From assembly GCA_015492915.1 (NCBI GenBank), contig WGED01000519.1, positions 1 through 5,268 of the forward strand: a stretch of 5,268 nt of DNA, given 5' to 3'. The translations under genes were made by a program, and so were the position numbers. The notes below the pieces were generated by a model, which made no database searches, was not told where the DNA came from, and saw only the letters and a program-made list of their open reading frames with translations. Shown in pieces: positions 1 to 5,268 of the stretch (positions are counted from its first letter, which is position 1; each line of letters opens with the position of its first letter). Origin of the DNA: Cyclobacteriaceae bacterium (GTDB lineage: Bacteria > Bacteroidota > Bacteroidia > Cytophagales > Cyclobacteriaceae).

Positions 1-20
1 CTTATATGGCTTTTCCGTGC

Positions 21-76
21 AAAATAATTGCAGAAATACCGCAAATTATTGCAAAAAAATAAAATTATTTGCGGTA
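21..76. promoter_or_regulatory. Direct-repeat cluster with overlapping palindrome, candidate operator for the susCD operon
   Basis: Three related 11-mers lie in the same orientation: AAAATAATTGC (21-31), CAAATTATTGC (42-52) and AAATTATTTGC (62-72). Their TTGC cores start at 28, 49 and 69, so they are spaced 21 and 20 bp, about two helical turns. An imperfect inverted repeat overlaps them: TACCGCAAATTATT (37-50) against AATTATTTGCGGTA (63-76), 13 of 14 positions complementary, 12-nt loop. The cluster ends 9 bp before a -35-like hexamer. Direct repeats about 21 bp apart just upstream of -35 are typical of AraC-type activators, and AraC-type DNA-binding domains (for example in hybrid two-component systems) often control susCD genes. 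The regulator itself is not in the window, so its family is inference. Confidence 0.45.
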
Positions 77-81
77 AACGA

Positions 82-110
82 TTGACTGCGCAATAAAAGT
101 TTCGTATTAT
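82..110 (+). promoter_or_regulatory. Probable promoter of the susCD operon
   Basis: TTGACT (82-87) and TATTAT (105-110) are separated by 17 bp, close to the general housekeeping-sigma consensus. This would start transcription near 117 and leave a leader of about 30 nt before ATG 149. A good match to the Bacteroidota -7 element TAnnTTTG is not seen at suitable spacing, so the assignment rests on the generic -35/-10 pattern in AT-rich DNA. Its position between the upstream repeats and the gene start supports it. Confidence 0.45.
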
Positions 111-148
111 TATCATTTAAAATTTATTGTCTAACCTAATCATATAGC

Positions 149-3100
149 ATGATGAAAAAACAATTACTGGTCTTTCTACTTTTCACCATTGTTTCTGGTC
201 ATATTTTTGCTCAGCGGCAAATTAGTGGAAAAGTCACCAGCGGGGAAGATGGTTCTGCTCTGCCAGGTGTCAATGTTGTAGTTGTCGGAAGCCAACTCGG
301 GACCATTACAGATGTTAATGGTAACTACACTTTAGATGTTCCAAACGGGGCTAAACTAAAATTTTCATACATCGGATATCTCGATTACGAAGTGGAAGTC
401 GGGAATCAATCTATCATTGATGTGGTAATGGAACCTGATGTTAAACAGCTCAGTGAAGTAGTCGTGACGGCCTTTGGGATAGAAAAGGAGAAAAAAGCAC
501 TGGGGTATTCCGTTACTGAATTATCGGGAGATGAATTCACGGAAGCACGGGAAATTAACCTCGGAGATGCATTACAAGGCAAAATAGCAGGTGTCAATGT
601 GGCCAATATCGGATCAGGCGTAGCCGGATCAAGCCGTGTTGTTATAAGGGGAAATACCTCAATAGCAGGAAATAACCAGCCACTATATGTCGTGGATGGC
701 GTACCAATAGATAACACTCAGTTAGGTTCGGCAGGCATGTGGGGTGGCGCAGACCAGGGAGATGGCCTGGTCAGTATCAACCCCGATGATATTGAAAGTA
801 TCAGCGTATTGAAAGGAAATACGGCTGCGGCTCTTTACGGATCACGTGCATCAAACGGCGTCATTCTTATCACAACCAAAAAAGGCACTAAGAGAAAAGG
901 AATAGGTGTTGAGTTAAACTCAAACTATACAGTTGATAAATTTTTCGACTTTTTTGATTGGCAAACGGAATACGGTCATGGTACACGTGGCGAGAAACCA
1001 ACAACCCAAAAAGAAGCGCTGGATTATGGCGCCAGTGCATGGGGTGATAGGCTCGATGGGTCACCTGTGATTCAGTTTGATGGAGAAATGAGACCTTATT
1101 CATTTAATGGAGATAATTATCAGAAGTTTTACCGCACAGGACAAACCTGGACTAATACCCTTGCACTTGTGGGTGGGGGTGACAAACAAACCTTCAGGTT
1201 TTCAGCTTCAGATCTGAGGAATAAAGCTATCACTCCCAATTCAGGCATGAATCGTCAAAATATCACCTTAACAACCAATGCCAACTGGGTGGAAAAATTG
1301 ACTTTGTCTGCAAAAATCCAATATGTACGGGAAGATGTGCAAAACAGATCAAGATTGTCCGATGCCCCGGGTAATGGTAATTACACCCTTGGCTACCTTG
1401 CCCCCAGCATCAATGTGGAGGACCTCAAAGGCCCGACTGATAAATTAGGGGCTAAGGAAGACGGCACTGAACTGCAGTACAGTAGCAATATATATAGCCA
1501 GAATCCATATTGGGCTGCTTACCAGTTCGAAACCAATAATATCAGAAACAGGATCATCGGATCTGCCCTTCTGAGATGGGACATCACGGAATGGCTTTGG
1601 GTGCATGGGCGTATCGGTACTGACTGGTATCAAAACAGGCGTAGGGATCTGGAGCCTTACGGAACAGGATATCGTCCGTTCGGACAGTTGTGGGAAAGAG
1701 AAAGAACCGTCCAGGAAACCAATATGGAATATCTGATTGGATTTGACAATACCTATGGTGGGTTGAGGATAAACGCTTTCTTTGGAGGCAACAAACTTAT
1801 CAGAGAGGACGAATCCATAAATATAGGTGGTACAAATTTCAATATCCCATTCTTTCATCAAGTGTCCAACCTATCGGATCAGCGTTATGGGTATGGTCTT
1901 TCCAAAAAAGGAATTAACTCTTTGTATGGCTCAGTCGAGTTGTCATGGAAAAACTATCTTTTCCTGACTGCCACAGGAAGGAATGACTGGTTCTCAACAC
2001 TTAACCCGGAAACCAACAGTATTTTTTATCCGAGTATCGGTGGTAGTTTTGTCTTTTCCGATGCATTTACATTGCCCGAATTCATAACATTCGGTAAACT
2101 GAGAGTTTCTTGGGCGCAAGTAGGCGGTGATACGAATCCGTATCAAACGGCACTTACTTACAGCCTCTGGGGGCAGGGACATATGGGTGCTGCACTTGGC
2201 CGGATTACCCAAGGCAGTGTGCCCAATAAAGATCTGAAGCCATTAACTGTAAGCGAATATGAAATAGGGTTTGATCTGAGATTCTTCAATAACAGACTGG
2301 GAATAGACTATGCCTATTATAATCGTTTGACGACTGATGATATACTGAATGCTACTATCTCCCAATCAACTGGATATGGCAGCGCCACGGTTAACGTCGG
2401 TGAAGTTTCCAACAAAGGCCATGAAATATTGTTGACTGCCACACCCATAGATGGCAATTTCTCATGGGATTTCAGCATAAACTTTTCTTACAACGATAAC
2501 CAGGTATTGAAATTGGTTGGTGATCAGAAGGTGTTCCAAGCCCAATCGGCCCGGTCCAGAAGGGCTTTTGCACAACACAGAATTGCCTATACTGATGAAA
2601 ACGGCGTTAGCTGGCCTGGTGGATATAGCCTTATTGTCGGAACTGCTCAACTTCGTTTAGATGGCAAAAAGGTATATGACGCTAATGGTCTTCCCGTGCT
2701 GGATCCTCAACTGAGAATTCTCGGTTCAGGGATTCATCCTTATGTTGGCGGATTTAATAACACATTCAGGTTTAAAAATTTCAACCTGAGTTTCCTTATC
2801 GACTTTAAGGCCGGTGGCGATCTGTATTCAGGAACCAATGTAGGTGCAGTTGGATCTGGTATGCATAAGATGACACTCGACAGCAGGGAAAATGGAATTC
2901 AAATTGATGGCGTTTTGGCTGATGGCACGCCAATTCAAATGGTAATCCCCGGCAGAAGTGCAGACCCTTCTCAAATCATTGCGCAGGATTATTGGGCAAG
3001 GTACAATGATATTTCTGAATATTTTATCTATGACGCCAGCTTCGTGAAATTACGTCAATTCGTTTTTGGATATACTTTCCCGAAATCCATGATGGACAAG

Positions 3101-3277
3101 ACCTTTTTCAATGGACTAAGCTTGTCTTTTGTTGCTCGTAATCTCTGGCTGATTTATTCAGGAGTTGAAAATGTAGACCCGGAATCAACCTACAATACCA
3201 GCAACGGACAGGGTCTGGAATGGTATGGTGTGCCTCAGAGTCGTAGTTTTGGTTTCAATCTGAGAGCCCAATTTTAG
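149..3277 (+). CDS. SusC/RagA-family TonB-linked outer-membrane transporter
   Basis: This 1042-residue protein has full SusC length and is intact. A Sec signal peptide covers about residues 1-22 (MMKKQ, hydrophobic core, cleavage near FAQ|RQ). Residues about 25-97 form a carboxypeptidase-regulatory-like beta-sandwich (ISGKVT, ALPGVNV, TDVNGNYTLDVP, FSYIGY). The linker with SEVVVTAFG (102-110) precedes the plug, about 117-245, recognised by LGDALQGKIAGVNV, VVIRGNTSI, PLYVVDGVPID and SVLKGNTAAALYGSRASNGVILITTKKG. The remainder is the beta-barrel, with the late motif NVDPE (1008-1012) and a terminal phenylalanine. Family knowledge: such proteins import large nutrients across the outer membrane using TonB-ExbBD energy, with SusD as lid. 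No STN domain precedes the regulatory-like domain, arguing against FecR-type signalling. ATG codons at 149 and 152 are both usable; no Shine-Dalgarno is visible, as is usual in this phylum. The substrate cannot be inferred. Confidence 0.96.
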   Translation: MMKKQLLVFLLFTIVSGHIFAQRQISGKVTSGEDGSALPGVNVVVVGSQLGTITDVNGNYTLDVPNGAKLKFSYIGYLDYEVEVGNQSIIDVVMEPDVKQLSEVVVTAFGIEKEKKALGYSVTELSGDEFTEAREINLGDALQGKIAGVNVANIGSGVAGSSRVVIRGNTSIAGNNQPLYVVDGVPIDNTQLGSAGMWGGADQGDGLVSINPDDIESISVLKGNTAAALYGSRASNGVILITTKKGTKRKGIGVELNSNYTVDKFFDFFDWQTEYGHGTRGEKPTTQKEALDYGASAWGDRLDGSPVIQFDGEMRPYSFNGDNYQKFYRTGQTWTNTLALVGGGDKQTFRFSASDLRNKAITPNSGMNRQNITLTTNANWVEKLTLSAKIQYVREDVQNRSRLSDAPGNGNYTLGYLAPSINVEDLKGPTDKLGAKEDGTELQYSSNIYSQNPYWAAYQFETNNIRNRIIGSALLRWDITEWLWVHGRIGTDWYQNRRRDLEPYGTGYRPFGQLWERERTVQETNMEYLIGFDNTYGGLRINAFFGGNKLIREDESINIGGTNFNIPFFHQVSNLSDQRYGYGLSKKGINSLYGSVELSWKNYLFLTATGRNDWFSTLNPETNSIFYPSIGGSFVFSDAFTLPEFITFGKLRVSWAQVGGDTNPYQTALTYSLWGQGHMGAALGRITQGSVPNKDLKPLTVSEYEIGFDLRFFNNRLGIDYAYYNRLTTDDILNATISQSTGYGSATVNVGEVSNKGHEILLTATPIDGNFSWDFSINFSYNDNQVLKLVGDQKVFQAQSARSRRAFAQHRIAYTDENGVSWPGGYSLIVGTAQLRLDGKKVYDANGLPVLDPQLRILGSGIHPYVGGFNNTFRFKNFNLSFLIDFKAGGDLYSGTNVGAVGSGMHKMTLDSRENGIQIDGVLADGTPIQMVIPGRSADPSQIIAQDYWARYNDISEYFIYDASFVKLRQFVFGYTFPKSMMDKTFFNGLSLSFVARNLWLIYSGVENVDPESTYNTSNGQGLEWYGVPQSRSFGFNLRAQF

Positions 3278-3316
3278 CTATTGGTCATAAAGATTTTTAA
3301 TTCTTTAACATTTAAA

Positions 3317-4879
3317 ATGATGAATCGAAGAAAAAATATTTTAGCAATAGTACTGACTTCAATTATCGTGTTCAGTACCTGTAATACAAAGGAGTTGCAG
3401 GATTTAAACATAAATCCAACCGCAGCCGACGAAATTGACCCCGGGTTTATTCTGGCATATACCCAGATACAAACATCGGGAGAACGATATGAAAACTGGA
3501 GAGCTGTATTGATCTATCAATCAACCATGATACAGCACTTTGCTACTTTACCGACTTATTGGGCGGGAGATAAGTATCTGTATATTCAGTCTTATTCAGC
3601 TTCACTTTGGGAGAGAGCTTACAGAAATTATATCAAGGATCTGGTTAACCTGATAGCAATTACGGACCCCTCAATCGAAGGCAATGAAGATCTTGTGAAT
3701 TATTACAATATCGCCAGGATATGGAAGGTATTCGCTTTTCACCGTCTTACTGATCATTATGGTGATGTACCTTATTCAGAAGCAGGGAAAGGATTTTTGG
3801 AGTCAAATTTCAATCCTAAATATGACCCGCAAAGTGAAATATATGCTGATATGCTCAAGGAACTGGAAGAAGCAGCAGCAGGTCTTGACGCTACCAAACC
3901 GAATCCGGGAAAACAGGATCTTATCTATGGAGGCGATATCTCAAAATGGAAGAAATTCGCTTATTCCATGATGCTTCGACTTGGTATGAGGCTGGTGAAA
4001 GTTGCCCCGAATGACGCTTCGACATGGGTAGGGAAAGCCCTATCCGGTGGCGTGATGGAGAGCAATGATGACATTTGCTATATTCAGCATGGCCTTCCTC
4101 CCGACCGGACCAACGGTATCGGTGAAGTATTTAATTGGAATGGTGAAAGGTACGCTACCGATGACAGCCCGAGGCTAAGTGAAACATTTGTGAATATGCT
4201 CAGCTCAAAAAATGATCCCAGGCTTGAAATTTATAGCTGGCGCCAGGGTGTGGACGGAATGGGAGGCCCGGCCAAAGGAATGCCAAATGGCTATGACGCC
4301 ACCACGATTAAAACACATCCGAGCTGGCCTGTTGATCCGGATCCGAGCGATGAGTTTGATCCGATTGATGATTACAGCAGGATAGAGCCATTATTTGTGC
4401 TGAGGAGCTCGCCTATGATCTTTATGACTTATGCTGAAGTTTGCTTTTTAACGGCTGAAGCCATAGAGCGCAACTGGTATTCCGGTGACGCAGCGGTTGA
4501 ATATGAAAAAGGCGTCAGGGCAGCGATGAAGCAATTGGGCCTTTATGACGCCTCTCTTGAAGTGCCCGATACCGACGTCGACGCCTATCTCACAGCAAAC
4601 CCATACAATTCGGCAGAGTGGGAAAGGATACTCGGCGAAGAATTCTGGGTGGCCACTTTCCTCAATGAGTATGAAGCGTATGCTAACTGGAGAAGAACCG
4701 GTTATCCACAGCTAACACCTGTAAACTATCCGGGTAATGAGTCAAACGGACAAATACCGAGGAGATTACGATATCCGGCAGCAGAACAGTCGCTCAATCC
4801 CGATAAATATACTGAAGCCATAAACAGGCAAGGCCCTGATGAATTTATGACCCGTATTTGGTGGGATGTAGAATTATAA
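3317..4879 (+). CDS. SusD-like nutrient-binding outer-membrane lipoprotein (SusD-like_2 / RagB type)
   Basis: Starting at ATG 3317 gives 520 residues, normal for the family. The frame is open back to a TTG at 3281, but that would add 12 residues before a good signal peptide, so ATG 3317 (or the adjacent 3320) is preferred. The N-terminus MMNRRKN plus hydrophobic core leads to Cys22 in FSTCNTKE, the probable lipidated residue; Phe and Thr at -3 and -1 make the lipobox non-canonical. The following DLNINPTAADEIDPGF is typical of mature SusD-like proteins. TPR-like helices include ARIWKVFAFHRLTDHYGDVPYSEA (start 133), WKKFAYSMMLRLGMRL (211-226) and MTYAEVCFLTAEAIERNW (370-387). The C-terminus has FLNEYEAYANWRRTGYP (448-464) and IPRRLRYPAAEQSLNP (480-495). 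An Asp/Pro-rich loop sits at about 335-352. It lies 39 nt after susC with no terminator between, so they are co-transcribed and should form the lid-barrel complex. Ligand unknown. Confidence 0.95.
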   Translation: MMNRRKNILAIVLTSIIVFSTCNTKELQDLNINPTAADEIDPGFILAYTQIQTSGERYENWRAVLIYQSTMIQHFATLPTYWAGDKYLYIQSYSASLWERAYRNYIKDLVNLIAITDPSIEGNEDLVNYYNIARIWKVFAFHRLTDHYGDVPYSEAGKGFLESNFNPKYDPQSEIYADMLKELEEAAAGLDATKPNPGKQDLIYGGDISKWKKFAYSMMLRLGMRLVKVAPNDASTWVGKALSGGVMESNDDICYIQHGLPPDRTNGIGEVFNWNGERYATDDSPRLSETFVNMLSSKNDPRLEIYSWRQGVDGMGGPAKGMPNGYDATTIKTHPSWPVDPDPSDEFDPIDDYSRIEPLFVLRSSPMIFMTYAEVCFLTAEAIERNWYSGDAAVEYEKGVRAAMKQLGLYDASLEVPDTDVDAYLTANPYNSAEWERILGEEFWVATFLNEYEAYANWRRTGYPQLTPVNYPGNESNGQIPRRLRYPAAEQSLNPDKYTEAINRQGPDEFMTRIWWDVEL

Positions 4880-4901
4880 AGTAACATTGCATAACGATGT
4901 G

Positions 4902-4933
4902 AAAGGCTGCCCCTGAAAGGCAGCCTTTTTTTT
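4902..4933 (+). terminator. Intrinsic terminator ending the susCD operon
   Basis: A perfect 10-bp stem, AAAGGCTGCC (4902-4911) against GGCAGCCTTT (4919-4928), encloses a 7-nt loop. The right arm runs into eight consecutive T (4926-4933). It begins 22 nt after the susD stop codon. The left side has only three A before the GC-rich stem, so it is expected to work mainly on the plus strand. It shows that the transcript ends after susD and that no further gene is co-transcribed from here. Confidence 0.93.
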
Positions 4934-5038
4934 GATAATGGGACTCCGAACAATCGATCTATCATTTAACCCAAAATTCTCAATCACCTTTCTATTCCGA
5001 GCTTACACTACTGTTAAGTCAAGAATAAAATCAATGCT

Positions 5039-5061
5039 GGGTGTAGTTTGCAACTACACCC
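5039..5061. repeat. Left 23-bp palindrome of the symmetric element
   Basis: GGGTGTAGTT (5039-5048) and AACTACACCC (5052-5061) are perfect 10-bp inverted arms around TGC. There is no T-tract after it, so it is not a typical intrinsic terminator. It shares eight outer bases on each arm with the right palindrome, while the inner bases differ in a compensated way. Confidence 0.85.
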
Positions 5062-5126
5062 TGATATTTCCAAAACGGTTATTGTGCGGATTGTAAATCC
5101 ATATCGTTTGCGGAATTTTGATATAT

Positions 5127-5149
5127 GGGTGTAGAATCATTCTACACCC
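5127..5149. repeat. Right 23-bp palindrome of the symmetric element
   Basis: GGGTGTAGAAT (5127-5137) and ATTCTACACCC (5139-5149) are perfect 11-bp inverted arms around a single C at 5138. Its centre is 88 bp from that of the left palindrome. No T-tract follows, so it is unlikely to be an intrinsic terminator. Confidence 0.85.
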
Positions 5150-5156
5150 GGCATTC

Positions 5157-5178
5157 CTGTGTTTTAATTTAAAAACAG
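5157..5178. repeat. AT-rich imperfect palindrome
   Basis: CTGT at 5157-5160 and ACAG at 5175-5178 flank an AT core. Nine of the eleven symmetric base pairs match (mismatches at 5161/5174 and 5165/5170). It begins two bases after the right end of the symmetric element. It could be an operator for a gene beyond the window, but AT-rich DNA gives such symmetry easily. Confidence 0.3.
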
Positions 5179-5268
5179 TATTTACGTTAATTTTCATTTG
5201 ACATAACACTACTTTAAAATCAGCCACTTCGTTCACGTTTGATTCGTCACCATAAAAGTGCTTTATGC

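Larger units (their letters stand above)
5033..5155. repeat. 123-bp symmetric element with a palindrome near each end (MITE- or REPIN-like candidate)
   Basis: The ends AATGCTGGGTGTAG (5033-5046) and CTACACCCGGCATT (5142-5155) are inverted copies matching at 13 of 14 positions, the exception being a possible G-T pair. Each end contains its own perfect palindrome (5039-5061 and 5127-5149) sharing arms GGGTGTAG and CTACACCC. Pairing the whole outer 29 nt on each side (5033-5061 with 5127-5155) gives 23 Watson-Crick pairs, one wobble and five mismatches. A hairpin GGATT-GTA-AATCC (5088-5100) sits exactly at the centre, 5094. It lies in noncoding DNA just after an operon terminator, a common landing site for small non-autonomous elements. 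No target-site duplication is evident, and copy number cannot be judged from one window. A pair of operators for a downstream gene is the main alternative. Confidence 0.5.
4934..5268. other. Intergenic region without a recognisable gene
   Basis: These 335 bases follow the terminator. No reading frame here looks like a real protein: the longest, on the minus strand at 5054-5236, runs through the palindromic element and resembles nothing recognised. No tRNA or rRNA pattern was seen. The section holds the symmetric element at 5033-5155 and an AT-rich imperfect palindrome at 5157-5178. It ends with a small inverted repeat, CATAAA (5251-5256) and TTTATG (5262-5267). The stretch 4934-5032 shows nothing notable. 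The last part could be upstream control DNA for a gene beyond the window. Confidence 0.7.

Noticed and set aside
406..2650. Minus-strand open frames at 406-717, 888-1103, 1445-1861, 1994-2212 and 2462-2650
   Set aside because: All lie antisense inside the intact susC gene, have no recognisable domains and look like frame shadows.
3281..3316. Extended susD start at TTG 3281, giving 532 residues
   Set aside because: The extra 12 residues precede a complete signal peptide beginning at ATG 3317, and TTG starts are uncommon; a second ATG follows immediately at 3320.
3759..3971. Plus-strand 70-residue frame inside susD
   Set aside because: Out of frame within a strongly recognised susD segment (TPR-like region); no independent support.
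4726..4965. Minus-strand 79-residue frame across the end of susD
   Set aside because: Overlaps the conserved susD C-terminus and runs through the terminator hairpin; composition is not protein-like.
5002..5018. CTTA...TAAG inverted repeat just before the symmetric element
   Set aside because: Only four paired bases with poor inner pairing; expected by chance.
5198..5203. Perfect TTGACA, a possible -35 for a downstream gene
   Set aside because: No -10-like hexamer is present 16-18 bp downstream; TAAAAT at 5215-5220 is only 11 bp away. Partial TAnnTTTG-like matches at 5193-5200 and 5234-5241 lack a partner at usual spacing.
5054..5236. Minus-strand 60-residue frame in the intergenic region
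   Set aside because: It crosses the symmetric palindromic element and matches no family I recognise; open by chance is more likely.
5251..5267. CATAAA/TTTATG inverted repeat at the window edge
   Set aside because: Six AT-rich pairs with a 5-nt loop, no T-tract visible and cut off by the window end; too weak to call a terminator or operator.
1..5268. CRISPR array, tRNA, rRNA, complete insertion sequence or defence system
   Set aside because: No regularly spaced repeats, cloverleaf pattern, transposase or defence-type protein was found on either strand.

Overview
The window carries one SusC/SusD-type nutrient-uptake pair, the hallmark outer-membrane system of the Bacteroidota. The evidence is a TonB-dependent SusC/RagA transporter with an N-terminal carboxypeptidase-regulatory-like domain, followed closely by a SusD-like lipoprotein. 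Neither gene has a clear Shine-Dalgarno site, and the intergenic DNA is AT-rich; both are usual in this phylum. The proteins look more like those of Cytophagales-type environmental Bacteroidota than gut Bacteroides, but this is an impression, not a demonstrated placement.

Layout: 1-148 is an upstream control region. It holds three direct repeats spaced about two helical turns apart (21-72), an overlapping imperfect palindrome (37-76), and a promoter-like TTGACT-17-TATTAT (82-110). susC runs 149-3277. After 39 nt without a terminator comes susD, best started at ATG 3317 and ending at 4879. A strong intrinsic terminator lies at 4902-4933. The rest (4934-5268) has no convincing gene. It contains a symmetric 123-bp element (5033-5155) with a 23-bp palindrome close to each end and a small hairpin at its exact centre, then AT-rich DNA that may lead into a gene outside the window.

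How it works together: SusC would form the TonB-driven outer-membrane barrel and SusD the surface lipoprotein lid that captures substrate. Promoter-like DNA in front and a terminator directly after susD suggest a self-contained two-gene operon with no co-transcribed enzymes. The substrate (glycan, peptide or other) therefore cannot be read from this window. SusC has no STN signalling domain, so control by a FecR-type anti-sigma partner is less likely than control by a DNA-binding regulator at the upstream repeats. The transporter pair is ordinary; the least explained features are the repeat cluster before susC and the 123-bp symmetric element after the terminator.
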